From: Chamaelirium japonicum
Lineage: Eukaryota; Streptophyta; Magnoliopsida; Liliales; Melanthiaceae
Length of the DNA: 64,000 nt
Direction of reading: 5' to 3'
Assembly: GCA_947650365.1 (NCBI GenBank)
Contig: CANTAL010000101.1
Location: forward strand, 186,001 to 250,000
Under the pieces are notes generated by a model that was not told the origin of the DNA, ran no database searches, and saw only the letters and a list, made by a program, of their open reading frames with translations. Positions 23,506 to 37,097 of the stretch are shown here, in pieces. The position numbers and the translations under genes are program-made. The stretch's first letter is position 1. Each line of letters opens with the position of its first letter.

Positions 23506-23638
23506 CACGATCCATTCTAATTCATTCGTACGAATGTATCCATTCTAATTCATTCGTACGATCCATTCTAATTCATTAATATGATCCATTCTAATTCATT
23601 CGTACGATCCATTCTAATTCATATGCACAAAGGTATCC
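23396..23638. repeat. Fold-back inverted repeat, 110-bp arms, one-unit spacer
   Basis: Left arm 23396-23505 and right arm 23529-23638 are reverse complements apart from about three substitutions. The mirror includes the rare CTTTGTGCATATG / CATATGCACAAAGG unit. Spacer 23506-23528 is one 23-base unit, as at 8631-8653. Confidence 0.92.
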
Positions 23639-23672
23639 ATTCTAATTCATTCATACGATCCATTCTAATTCA
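23506..23672 (-). repeat. Short reverse satellite block
   Basis: Right arm of the fold-back plus two units. Joined to forward units at TAATTCAGGATCG, a non-palindromic junction. Confidence 0.9.
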
Positions 23673-24333
23673 GGATCGTACGAATGGATTAGAATGGATA
23701 CATTCGTGCGAATGAATTAGAATTGATCGTACAAATGAATTAGAATGGATCGTGCGAATGAATTAGAATGGATCGTACGAATGAATTAGAATGGATCGTA
23801 CGAATGAACTAGAATGGATACATTCGTGCGAATGAATTAGAATGGATTTTACGAATGAATTAGAATGAATCGTACGAATGAATTGTGCGAATGAATTAGA
23901 ATGGACCGTACGAATAAAATAGAATGGATTGTGCGAATAAATTAGAATGGATCGTACGAATGAATTAGAATGGATCGTGCGAAAGAATTAGAATGGATCG
24001 TATGAATGAATTAGAATGGATACATTCGTGCGAAAGAATTAGAATAGATCGTATGAATGAATTAGAATGGATCCTATGAATGAATTAGAATGGATCGTGC
24101 GAATGAATTAGAATGGATCGTACGAATGAATTAGAATGGATCGTGCTAATGAATTAGAATTGATCGAATGAATGAATTAGCATGGATCGTGCTAATGAAT
24201 TAGAATGGATCATACAAATGAGTAGGAATGGATCGTACGAATAAAATAGAATGGATTGTACGAATGAATTAGAATGGATACATTCATGCAAATGAATTAG
24301 AATGGATTGGACGATTGAATTAGAATGGATCGT
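23673..24333 (+). repeat. Forward satellite block
   Basis: Forward units with the GTGCTAATG, GATCGAATG, TTAGCATGG trio near 24143 and GAGTAGG near 24221. The longest reading frame of the window, on the minus strand at 24154-24342, covers its end and is not taken as a gene. Confidence 0.92.
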
Positions 24334-25034
24334 ACGATTCATTCTAATTTATTCATACGATCCATTCTAATACATTCGTGCGATTCATGCTAATTCATTC
24401 GCACGATCCATTCAAATTCATTCGTACGATCCATTCTTATTCATTCATACGATCCATTCTAATTCATTCGCACAATCCATTCTAATTCATTCGTACAATC
24501 CATTCTAATTCATTTGTATGATCCATTCTAACTCATTCGGTGGATCCATTCTAATTCATTCGTACGATCCATTCTAATTCATTCCCACGATCCATTCTAA
24601 TTTATTCGTACGATCCATTCTAATTCATTCGTACGATCTATTCTAATTCATTCGCACGAATGTAACCATTCTAATTCATTCATACGATTCATTCTAATTC
24701 ATTCGTATGAGCTTTTCTAATTCATTCGTACGATCCATTCTAATTCATTCGTACGATCCATTGTAATTCATTCATATAATCCATTTAGATTCATTCGCAC
24801 GAATGTATCCATTCAAATTCATTCGTATGATCCAGTCTAATTAATTCGTACGATCCATTCTAATTCCTTCGTACGATCCATTCTAATTCATTCGTACAAT
24901 CTATTCTAATTCATTCGTACGATCCATTCTAATTCATTCGTACGATCCATTATAATTCCTTCGTACTATCCATTCTAATTCATTCGTACGATCCATTCTA
25001 ATTCATTCGTACAATCTATTCTAATTCATTCGTA
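24334..25034 (-). repeat. Reverse satellite block
   Basis: Same CATTCGGTGG, CATTCCCACG and GTATGAGC series as 2883-3582. A partial extra copy of the 2.2-kb module. Confidence 0.92.
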
Positions 25035-27150
25035 GGAATCGATACATTCGTGTGAATGAATTAGAATGGATCGTACGAATGAGTAAGAATGGATCGTACG
25101 AATGAAATAGAATGGATTGCATGAATGAATTAGAATGGATCGTACGAATGAATTAGAATGGATCGTGTGGAAGAATTAGAATGGATTGTATGAATGAATT
25201 AGAATTAATCGGACGAATGAATTAGAATGGATCGTACGAAGGAATTAGAATGGATCGTACGAATGAATTAGAATGGATCGTACGAATGAATTAGAATAGA
25301 TCGTACGAATGAAATAGAATGGATCATACGAATGAGTAAGAATGGATCGTATGAATGAATTAGATTGGATACATTTGTGCGAATGAATTAGAATGGATCG
25401 TACGAATGAATTAGGATGGATCGTATGAATGAATTAGAATGGATCGTACGAATGAATTAGAATGGATCGTTGGAATGAATTAGAATGGATCGTACGAATG
25501 AATTAGAATGGATCGTGTCAAAGAATTAGAATAGATCGTACGAATGAATTAGAATGGATCGTGCGAATGAATTAGAATGGATCGTATGAATGAATTAGAA
25601 TAGATTTTGTGAATGAATTAGAACTGATCGTACGAATGAATTAGAATGGATCATACGAATGAATTAGAATGGATACATTTGTGCGAATGAATTAGAATGG
25701 ATCGTACGAATGAATTAGAATGGATCGTATGAATGAATTAGAATGGATACATTCGTGCGAATGAATTAGAATGGATCGTGCGAATCCATTAGACTGGATC
25801 GTGCGAATGAATAAGAATGGATCATACGAATGAATTAGAATGGATCGTACGAATTAATTAGAATGGATACATTCGTGCGAATGAATTAGAATGGATTGTA
25901 TGAATGAATTAGAATTGATCGTACGAATGAATTAGAATGGATCATACGAATTAATTAGAATAGATCATACGAATGAATTAGAATGGATCGTACGAATGAA
26001 TTAGAATGGATCGTACGAATGAACTAGAATGGATCATACGAATGAAATAGAATAGATTGTACGAATGAATTAGAATGGATTCGTACGAATGAATTAGAAT
26101 GGATACATTCGTGCGAATGGATACATTCGTGCGAAAGAATTAGAATAGATCGTATGAATGAATTAGAATGGATCCTATGAATGAATTAGAATGGATCGTG
26201 CGAATGAATTAGAATGAATCGTACGAATGAATTAGAATGGATACATTCGTGCGAAAGAATTAGAATAGATCGTATGAATGAATTAGAATGGATCCTATGA
26301 ATGAATTAGAATGGATCGTGCGAATGAATTAGAATGGATCGTACGAATGAATTAGAATGGATCGTGCTAATGAATTAGAATTGATCGAACGAATGAATTA
26401 GCATGGATTGTACGAAGGAATTAGAATGGATCATACGAATGAATTAGAATGGATATATTCATGCAAATGAATTAGAATGGATCGTATGAATGTATTAGAA
26501 TGGATCGTATGAGTGAATTAGAATGGATCGTACGAATGAATTAGAATGGATCGTATGAATGAATTAGAATGGATACATTCGTGTGAATGAATTAGAATGG
26601 ATCGTATGAATGAATTAGAATAGATTTTGTGAATGAATTAGAACTGATCGTACGAATGAATTAGAATGGATACATTCGTGCGAATGAATTAGAATGGATT
26701 GTATGAATGAATTAGAATGGATCCTATGAATGAATTAGAATGGATCGTACGAATGAATTAGAATGGATACATTTGTGCGAATGAATTAGAATTGATCATA
26801 CTAATGAATTAGAATGGATCGTGCGAATGAATTAGAATGGATCGTACGAATGAATTAGAATGGATACATTCGTGCTAATGAATTAGAATGGATACATTCG
26901 TGCGAAAGAATTAGAATAGATCGTATGAATGAATTAGAATGGATCCTATGAATGAATTAGAATGGATCGTGCGAATGAATTAGAATGGATCGTACGAATG
27001 AATTAGAATGGATCGTGCTATTGAATTAGAATTGATCGAACGAATGAATTAGCATGGATCGTGCTAATGAATTAGAATGGAACGTACAAATGAATTAGAA
27101 TGTATCGTGTGAAAGAATTAGAATGGATTGTATGAATGAATTAGAATGAA
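25035..27150 (+). repeat. Forward satellite block, second copy of the lead segment
   Basis: From about 25357 it matches position 1 onward. The offset grows from 25,356 at the GATTGG unit to 25,430 at GTGCTATTG (27015). A local repeat of GATACATTCGTGCGAAAG units near 26100-26340 lies in the region where the offset grows. Confidence 0.92.
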
Positions 27151-27578
27151 TTCGTACGATCCATTCGAATTCATTCGCACGATCCATTCTAATTCATTCA
27201 TACGATCCATTCTAATTCATTCATACAATCCATTCTAATTCTTTCACACGATCCATTCTAATTCATTCGTAGGATCCCTTCTAATTCATTCGTACAATCT
27301 ATTCTATTTCATTCGTACGATCCATTCTTACTCATTCGTATAATCCATTCTAATTCTTTCGGATGAATGTATCCATTCTAATTTATTCGTACGATCCATT
27401 CTAATTCATTCGTACGATACATTCTAATTCATTCGTACGATCCATTCTTACTCATTCGTATGATCCATTCTAATTCATTCGTACGATCCATTCTAATTCA
27501 TTCGTACGATCCATTCTAATTCATTCGCACAATCTATTCTAATTCAGTCGTACGATCCATTCTAATTCATTCGTACGA
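27151..27578 (-). repeat. Reverse satellite block
   Basis: Counterpart of 1721-2148, with the reverse cassette near 27217-27345. It has CTTTCGGATG where 1721-2148 has CATTCGGACG. Confidence 0.93.
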
Positions 27579-27608
27579 TCGTACGAATGAATTAGAATGG
27601 ATCGTACG
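27549..27608. repeat. 60-bp perfect palindrome, third copy
   Basis: Centre 27578/27579, with the same arms and the same asymmetric extra G as 2119-2178. Confidence 0.95.
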
Positions 27609-28312
27609 GAATGAATTAGAATGGATTGTATGAATGAATTAGAATGGATACATTCGTGTGAATGAATTAGAATTGATCATACGAATGAGTAAGAATGGAT
27701 CGTACAAATGAAATAGAATGGATTGTACGAATGAATTAGAATGTATCGTACAAATGAATTAGAATGGATCGTACGAATGAATTAGAATGTATCATACGAA
27801 TGAGTAAGAATGGGTCGTACAAATGAAATAGAATTGATTGTACGAATGAATTAGAATGGATAGTACGAATGAATTAGAATGGATCGTGTGAAAGAATTGG
27901 AATGCATTGTATGAATGAATTAGAATGGATCGTATGAATGAATTAGAATGGATCGTGCGAATGAATTCGAATGGATCGCATGATCCATTCGAATAGAATG
28001 GATCGTATGAATGAATTAGAATGGATCGGGCGAATGAATTAGAATGGATTGTAGGAATGAATTAGAATGGATCGTATGAATGAATTAGAATGGATCGTAT
28101 GAATGAATTAGAATGGATCGTGCGAATGAATTAGAATGGATCGTACGAATGAATTAGAATGGATCGTACGAATGAATTAGAATCGATCATACGAATGAGT
28201 AAAAATGGATCGTACGAATGAAATAGAATGGATTGTACGAATGAATTAGAATGGATACATTCATGCGAATGAATTAGAATGGATCAGACGATTGAATTAG
28301 AATGGATCGTAC
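27579..28312 (+). repeat. Forward satellite block
   Basis: Counterpart of 2149-2882. Cruciform at 27965-27994. Confidence 0.93.
27965..27994. repeat. 30-bp cruciform motif, GCAT spacer
   Basis: Identical arms and spacer to 2535-2564. Confidence 0.93.
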
Positions 28313-29012
28313 GATTCATTCTAATTCATTCGTACGATCCATTCTAATACATTCGTACGATTCATGCTAATTCATTCGCACGATCCATTCAAATTCATTC
28401 GTACGATCCATTCTTATTCATTCATACGATCCATTCTAATTCATTCGCACAATCCATTCTAATTCATTCGTACAATCCATTCTAATTCATTCGTATGATC
28501 CATTCTAACTCATTCGGTGGATCCATTCTAATTCATTCGTACGATCCATTCTAATTCATTCCCACGATCCATTCTAATTTATTCGTACGATCCATTCTAA
28601 TTCATTCGTACGATCTATTCTAATTCATTCGCACGAATGTAACCATTCTAATTCATTCATACGATTCATTCTAATTCATTCGTATGAGCTATTCTAATTC
28701 ATTCGTACGATCCATTCTAATTCATTCGTATGATCCATTGTAATTCATTCATACAATCCATTTAGATTCATTCGCACAAATGTATCCATTCTAATTTATT
28801 CGTACGATCCATTCTAATTAATTCATACGATCCATTCTAATTCCTTCGTACGATCCATTCTAATTCATTCGTACGTTCTATTCTAATTTATTCGTACGAT
28901 CCATTCTAATTCATTCGTACGATCCATTCTAATTCCTTCGTACGATCCATTCTAATTCATTCCTACGATCCATTCTAATTCATTCGTACAATCTATTCTA
29001 ATTCATTCGTAG
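28313..29012 (-). repeat. Reverse satellite block
   Basis: Counterpart of 2883-3582 with all its marker variants. Confidence 0.93.
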
Positions 29013-31818
29013 GAATGGATACATTCGTGTGAATGAATTAGAATGGATCGTACGAATGAGTAAGAATGGATCGTATGAATGAAATAGAATGGATTGCACG
29101 AATGAATTAGAATGGATCGTACGAATAAATTAGAATGGATCGTGTGAAAGAATTAGAATGGATTGTATGAAAGAATTAGAATGGATCGTACGAATGAATT
29201 AGATTGGATCGTACGAAGGAATTAGAATGGATCGTACGAATGAATTAGAATGGATCGTACGAATGAATTAGAATAGATCGTACGAATGAAATAGAATGGA
29301 TCATACGAATGAGTAAGAATGGATCGTACGAATGAATTAGATTGGATACATTTGTGCGAATAAATTAGAATGGATCGTATGAATGAATTAGGATGGATCG
29401 TATGAATGAATTAGAATGGATCGTACGAATGAATTAGAATGGATCGTGCGAATGAATTAGAATGGATCGTACGAATGAATTAGAATGGATCGTGTGAAAG
29501 AATTAGAATGGATCGTACGAATGAATTAGAATGGATAGTGCGAATGAATTAGAATGGATAGTATGAATGAATTAGAATAGATTTTGTGAATGAATTAGAA
29601 CTGATCGTACGAATGAATTAGAATGGATCATACGAATGAATTAGAATGGATACATTTGTGCGAATGAATTAGAATGGATCGTACGAATGAATTAGAATGG
29701 ATCGTATGAATGAATTAGAATGGATACATTCGTGCGAATGAATTAGAATGGATCGTGCGAATCCATTAGACTGGATCGTGCGAATGAATAAGAATGGATC
29801 ATACGAATGAATTAGAATGGATCGTACGAATTAATTAGAATGGATACATTCGTGCGAATGAATTAGAATGGATTGTATGAATGAATTAGAATGGATCGTA
29901 CGAATGAATTAGAATGGATCATACGAATTAATTAGAATGGATCATACGAATGAATTAGAATGGATCGTACGAATGAATTAGAATGGATCGTACGAATGAA
30001 CTAGAATGGATTGTATGAATGAAATAGAATAGATTGTACGGATTTATTAGAATGGATTCGTACGAATGAATTAGAATGGATACATTCGTGCGAATGAATT
30101 AGAATGGATATATTCGTGCGAAAGAATTAGAATAGATCGTATGAATGAATTAGAATGGATCATATGAATGAATCAGAATGGATCGTGCGAATGAATTAGA
30201 ATGGATCGTACGAATGAATTAGAATTGATCGAACGAATGAATTAGCATGGATTGTGCTAATGAATTAGAATGGATCGTACGAATGAATTAGAATGGATCA
30301 AATGAATGAATTAGAATGGTTACATTCATTCGAATGAATTAGAATGGATCGTACGAATGGATTAGAATGGATCGTACGAATGGATTAGAATGGATACATT
30401 CGAGCGAATGAATTAGAATGGATCGTACGGAATGAATTAGAATGGATTGTATGAATGAATTAGAATGGATCGTGCGAATGAATTAGAATGGATCGTACGA
30501 ATGAATTAGAATGGATCTTACGAATGAATTAGAATGGATCGTACGAATGAGTAAGAATAGATCGTACGAATGAAATAAAATGGATTGTACGAATGAATTA
30601 GAATGGATTCGTACGAATGAATTAGAATGGATACATTCGTGCAAATGAATTAGAATGGATCATACGAATGAGTAAGAATGGATCGTACGAATGAAATAGA
30701 ATAGATTGTACGAATGAGTTAGAATGGATCCTACGAATGAATTAGAATGGATCGTGTGAAAGAATTAGAATGGATTGTATGAATGAATTAGAATGGATCG
30801 TACGAATGAATTAGAATGGATCGTACGAATGAATTAGAATGGATACATTCGTGCGAATGAATTAGAATTGATCGTACGAATGAATTAGAATGGATCGTGC
30901 GAATGAATTAGAATAGATCGTACGAATGAATTAGAATGGATCGTACGAATAAATTAGAATGGATACATTCGTCCGAATGAATTAGAATGGATCATACGAA
31001 TGAGTAAGAATGGATCGTACCAATGAAATAGAATGGATCGTACGAATGAACTAGAATGGATACATTCGTGCGAATGAAATAGAATGGATCGGACGAATGA
31101 ATTAGAATGGATCGTACGAATGAATTTGAATGGATCGTACGAATGAATTAGAATGGATTGTATGAATGAATTAGAATGGATACTTTCGTGCGAATGAATT
31201 AGAATTGAACGTACGAATGAATTAGAATGGATCGTGCGAATGAATTAGAATGGATCGTACGAATGAATTAGAATGGATCGTACGAATGAACTAGAATGGA
31301 TACATTCGTGCGAATGAATTAGAATGGATCGTACGAATGAATTAGAATGGATCGTACGAATCAATTAGAATGGATCTTACGAATGAATTAGAATGGATCG
31401 TATGAATGAATTAGAATGGATCGTACGAATGAATTAGAATGGATACATTCGTGCGAATAAATTAGAATGGATCGGACGAATAAATTAGAATGGATCGTAT
31501 GAATGAATTAGAATGGATCAAATGAATGAATTAGAATGGTTACATTTATGCGAATGAATTAGAATGGATCGTACGAATGCATTAGAATGGATCATACGAA
31601 TGGCTTAGAATGGATACATTCGAGCGAATGAATTAGAATGGATCGTACGAATGAATTAGAATGGATCGTACGAATGGATTAGAATGGATCCTACGAATGG
31701 ATTAGAATGGATACCTTTGTGCATATGAATTAGAATGGATCATACGAATGAATTAGAATGGATCATATTAATGAATTAAAATGGATCGTACGAATGAATT
31801 AGAATGGATACATTTGTG
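29013..31818 (+). repeat. Long forward satellite block
   Basis: 2,806 bp, the same length as 5825-8630 and aligned to it at +23,188. Five-unit cassette near 30663-30782. ACCTTTGTGCATATG near 31713. Ends at GTG|CAC. Confidence 0.94.
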
Positions 31819-32936
31819 CACGATCCATTCTAATTTATTCGCACGAATGTATCCATTCTAATTCATTCATACGATCCATTCTAATTCAATAATATGATCC
31901 ATTCTAATTCATTCGTACGATCCATTCTAATTCATTCGCACAATCCATTCTAATTCATTCGCACAAATTATCCATTCTAATTCATTCGTACGATCCATTC
32001 TAATTCATTCGTACGATCCATTCTAATTCATTCGTTCGATCCATTCTAATTCATTCGTATGATCCATTCTAATTAATTCGTATGATCTATTCTAATTCAT
32101 TCGTACGATCCATTCTAATTTATTCATACAATCTATTCTAATTATACGTACGATCCATTCTAATTCATTCGTACGCACGAATGTATCCATTCTAATTCAT
32201 TCGTACGAATCCATTCTAATTCATTCGTACGATCCATTCTAATTCATTCGCACGATCCATTCTAATTCATTCGTATGATCCATTCTAATTCATTCGCACG
32301 AATGTATCCATTCTAATTCATTCGTACGATCCATTCTAATTCATTCGTACGATCCATTCTAATTCATTCGCACGAATGTATCCATTCTAGTTCATTCGTA
32401 CGATCCATTCTAATTCATTCGTACGATCCATTCTAATTCATTCGCACGATCCATTCTAATTCATTAGCACGATCCATGCTAATTCATTCGTTCGATCAAT
32501 TCTAATTCATTAGCACGATCCATTCTAATTCATTCGTACGATCCATTTTTATTCATTCGCACGATCTATTATAATTCATTCATAGGATCCATTCTAATAC
32601 ATTCGTACGATCCATTCTAATTCCATCGTACGATCCATTCGAATTCATTCGTACGATCCATTCTAATTCATTCATACAATCCATTCTAATTCTTTCACAC
32701 GATCCATTCTAATTCATTCGTATGATCCATTCTAAATCATTCGTGCAATCCATTCTATTTCATTCGTACGATCAATTCTAATTCATTCATAGGATCCATT
32801 CTAATTTATTCATACGATCTATTCTAATTCTTTTGCACGAATGTATCCATTCTAATTCATTCGTACGATCCATTCTAATTCTTTCACACGATCCATTCTA
32901 ATTAATTCGTAGGATCCATTCTAATTCATTCATACA
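31819..32936 (-). repeat. Reverse satellite block
   Basis: Counterpart of 8631-9726. Mirrors the preceding forward end after a one-unit spacer (CAATAATATG versus CATATTAATG). Contains the TTAGCACG, CCATGC, GTTCGATC trio near 32463. Confidence 0.92.
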
Positions 32937-33526
32937 ATGAATAAGAATGAATCGTACGAATGAAATAGAATGGATTGTACGAATGATGTAGAATGGATAC
33001 ATTCGTGCGAATGAATTAGAATGGATTGTGCGAATGAATTAGAATGGATCGTACGAATGAATTAGAATGGATCGTGTGAAAGAATTAGAATGGATTGTAT
33101 GAATAAATTAGAATAGATTGTATGAATGAATTAGAATGGATCGTATGAGTAAATTAGAATGGATACGAAGGAATTAGAATGGATCGTACTAAGGAATTAG
33201 AATGGATCATATGAATGAATTAGAATGGATCGTACGAATGAATTAGAATGGATACATTCGTGCGAATGAATTAGAATGGATCGTATGAATGAATTAGAAT
33301 GGATCGTACGAATGAATTAGAATGGATCGTGCGAATGAATTAGAATGAATTAGAATGGATCGTACGAAGGAATTAGAATGGATCATACGAATGAATTAGA
33401 ATGGATCGTACGAATGAATTAGAATGGATCGTACGAAGGAATTAGAATGGATCGTACAATTGAATTAGAATGGATCATACGAATGAGTAAGAATGGATCG
33501 TATGAATGAATTAGATTGGATCGTAT
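32937..33526 (+). repeat. Forward satellite block
   Basis: Counterpart of 9727-10292, with the shortened GGATACGAAGG unit near 33162. Confidence 0.91.
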
Positions 33527-33549
33527 GATCCATTCTAATTCATTAGCAT
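33527..33549 (-). repeat. Single inverted unit
   Basis: One reverse unit in a forward block, the counterpart of the 10296-10315 inversion. Its partner arm downstream reads GAATTACAATAG, so the symmetry is decaying. Confidence 0.88.
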
Positions 33550-34225
33550 GGATCGTGCTAATGAATTACAATAGAATATACGAATGAATTAGAATGGATC
33601 GTAGAATGGATCGTACGAATGAATTAGAATGAATTAGAACGGATCGTACGAATGAATTAGAATAGATCATAGGAATGAATTAGAATGGATCGTGCAAATG
33701 AATTAGAATGGATACATTCGTGCGAATAAATTAGAATGGATTGTATGAATGAATTAGAATGGATCGTACGAATGAATTAGAATGGATCGTACGAATGAAT
33801 TAGAATAGATTGCGCGAATGAATTAGAATGGATCGTGCGAATGAAATAGAATGGATACAAATGAATTAGAATGGATCGTAGAATGGATCGTACGAATGAA
33901 TTAGAATGAATTATAATGGATCGTACGAATGAATTAGAATGGATCGTACGAATGAAATAGAATGGATCATGTGAAAGAATTAGAATGGATTGTATGAATG
34001 AATTAGAATGGATCGTATGAATGGATCGTACGAATGGAATGGATACATTCGTGCGAATGAATTAGAATGGATCGTACAAATGAATTAGAATGGATCTTAC
34101 GAATGATTAAGAATGGATCGTACGAATGAATTAGAATGGATCGTACGAATGAATTAGAATGGATCGTACGAATAAATTAGAATGGATACATTCGTCCTAA
34201 TGAATTAGAATGGATCATACGAATG
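33550..34225 (+). repeat. Forward satellite block with shortened units
   Basis: Counterpart of 10316-10991. Ends in GAATGCATTC, centre 34225/34226. Confidence 0.91.
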
Positions 34226-34991
34226 CATTCTAATTCCTTCGTACGATCCATTCTATTTCATTCGTATGATCCATTCTAATTCCTTCGTACGATCCATTCT
34301 AATTCCTTCGTATCCATTCTAATTCACTCATACGATCCATTCTAATCCATTCGTACGATCCATTCTAATTCATTCGCATGAATGTAACCATTCTAATTCA
34401 TTCATTTGATCCATTCTAATTCATTCGTACGATCCTTTCTAATTCATTCGTACGATCCATTGTAATTCATTCATACAATCCGTTTAGATTCATTCGCACA
34501 AATGTATCCATTCAAATTCATTCGTACGATCCAGTCTAATTCATTCGTACGATCCATTCTAATTCATTCGCACGAATAAATCCATTCTAATTCTTTCATA
34601 CGATGCATTCTAATTCATTCGTACGATTCATTCTAATTCATTCGTACGATCTATTGTAATTCATTCGTACGATCCATTCTAATTCATTCGCATGAATGTA
34701 TCCATTCTAATTCATTCGTACAATCCATTCTATTTCATTCGTACGATCCATTCTTACTCATTCGTATGATCCATTCTAATTCATTCGTACGATCTATTCT
34801 AATTCATTCGTACGATCCATTCTAATTCATTCGTACGATCCATTCTAATTCATTCGTACGATCCATTCTAATTCATTCATACAATCCATTCTAATTCTTT
34901 CACACGATCCATTCTAATTCATTCGTACGATCCATTCTAAATCATTCGTGCAATCCATTCTAATTCATTCGTATGATCAATTCTAATTCAT
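34226..34991 (-). repeat. Reverse satellite block
   Basis: Counterpart of 10992-11760, 766 bp against 769. Confidence 0.91.
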
Positions 34992-35326
34992 TAGAATGGA
35001 TCGTACGAATGAATTAGAATGGATCATATTAATGAATTAGAATGGATCATACGAATGAATTAGAATGGATCGTACGAATGAATTAGAATGGATCTTACAA
35101 ATGAATTAGAACAATTCGTGCGAATGAATTAGAATGGATCGTATGAATGCATTAGAATAGATTGTGCGAATGAATTAGAATGGATCGTACAAATGAATTA
35201 GAATGGATACATTCGTGCGAATGAATTAGAATGGATCGTACGAATGAATTAGAATGGATCGTACGAATAAATTAGAATAGATTGCGCGAATGAATTAGAA
35301 TGGATCATACGAATGAAATAGAATGA
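34992..35326 (+). repeat. Forward satellite block
   Basis: Counterpart of 11761-12093. The clipped unit reads GAATTAGAACAATTCGTGC here. Confidence 0.9.
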
Positions 35327-35496
35327 CGATCCATTCTTACTCATTCGTATGATCCATTCTAATTTATTCGCACGAATGTATCCATTCTAATTCATTCGTA
35401 CGTCTAATTCATTCGTACGGTCCATTCTAATTCATTCGCACAATCCATTCTATTTCATTCGTACGATCCATTCTTACTCATTCGTATGATCCATTA
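35327..35496 (-). repeat. Short reverse satellite block
   Basis: Counterpart of 12094-12263, 170 bp in both. Turns at GATCCATTATGGATAC. Confidence 0.9.
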
Positions 35497-36362
35497 TGGA
35501 TACATTCGTGCGAATGAATTAGAATGGATCATACGAATGAGTAAGAATGGATGGTACGAATGAAATAGAATGGATTGTGCGAATGAATTATAATGGATCG
35601 TACGAATGAATTAGAATGGATCGTGTGAAAGAATTAGAATGGATTGTATGAATGAATTAGAATAGATCGTATGAATGAATTAGAATGGATCGTACGAATG
35701 AATTAGAATAGATCTTACGAATGAATTAGAATGCATACATTCGTGCGAATGAATTAGAATGGATACATTCGTGCGAAAGAATTAGAATAGATCGTATGAA
35801 TGAATTAGAATGGATCCTATGAATGAATTAGAATGGATCGTGCGAATGAATTAGAATGGATCGTACGAATGAATTAGAATGGATCGTGCTAATGAATTAG
35901 AATTGATCGAACGAATGAATTAGCATGGATCGTGCTAATGAATTAAAATGGAACGTACGAATGAATTAGAATGGATCGTGTGAAAGAAATAGAATGGATT
36001 GTATGAATGAATTAGAATGAATTACGAATGAATTAGAATGGATCGTACGAAGGAATTAGAATGGATCGTACGAATGAATTAGAATGGATCGTACGAATGA
36101 ACTAGAATGGATACATTAGTGCGAATGACTTAGAATGGATTGTACGAATGAATTAGAATGGATCGTACGAATGAATTAGAATGGATCCTACGAATGAATT
36201 AGAATGGATCGTATGAATGAATTAGAATGGATACATTTGTGCGAATGAATTAGAATGGATCGTACGAATGGATTAGAATGGATCGTACGAATGGATTAGA
36301 ATGGATACATTTGTGCGAATGAATTAGAATGGATTGTATGAATGAATTAGAATGGATCGTAC
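35497..36362 (+). repeat. Forward satellite block
   Basis: Starts like 12264 but keeps a CCTATG, GTGCTAATG, GATCGAACG, TTAGCATGG run (35815-35935) that is missing from the first copy. This accounts for much of the offset change between copies. Confidence 0.9.
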
Positions 36363-36488
36363 GATCCATTCTAATTCATTCGCACGATCCATTCTAATTC
36401 ATTCGTACAATCCATTCTAATTCATTCGTACGATCCATTCTAATTCATTCGTATGATCCATTCTAATTTATTCGTATATTCCATTCTA
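36363..36488 (-). repeat. Reverse satellite island
   Basis: About five reverse units inside a forward region. Entered through GGATCGTACGATCC and left through CCATTCTAAGATCC. Absent from the first copy at 12.5 kb. Confidence 0.9.
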
Positions 36489-37097
36489 AGATCCTACGAA
36501 TGAATTAGAATGGATCGTACGAATGAATTAGAATGGATCGTACGAAAGAATTAGAATGGATCGTGCGAATGAATTAGAATGGATACATTCGTGCGAATGA
36601 ATTAGAATGGATTGGACGAATGAATTAGAATGGATCGTACGAATGAATTAGAATGGATCAAATGAATGAATTAGAATGGTTACATTCATGCGAATGAATT
36701 AGAATGGATCGTACGAATGGATTAGATTGGATCGTACGAATGAACTAGAATGGATACATTCGTGCGAATGAATTAGAATGGATCGTACGAATGAATTAGA
36801 ATGGATATTACAAATGAATTAGAATGGATCGTACAAATGAATTAGAATGGATCGTACGAATGAATTAGAATGGATACATTCGCGCGAATGAATTAGAATG
36901 GATCGGACGAATGAATTAGAATGGATCGTACGAATGAATTAGAATGGATCAAATTAATGAATTAGAATGGTTACATTCATGCGAATAAATTAGAATGGAT
37001 CGTACGAATGGATTAGAATGGATCCTACGAATGGATTAGAATGGATACCTTTGTGCAGAATGGATCGTACGAATGAATTAGAATGAATACATTCGTG
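36489..37097 (+). repeat. Forward satellite block
   Basis: Matches the end of 12264-13239, with ACCTTTGTGCAGAATGG near 37048. Ends at GTG|CAC. Confidence 0.91.

Noticed and set aside
24154..24342. 62-residue open reading frame on the minus strand
   Set aside because: Its protein is only the translated repeat (recurring IHSNS and QSIL-type words). It spans a strand switch and is open because local unit variants happen to miss stops. No start context or unique sequence supports a gene.
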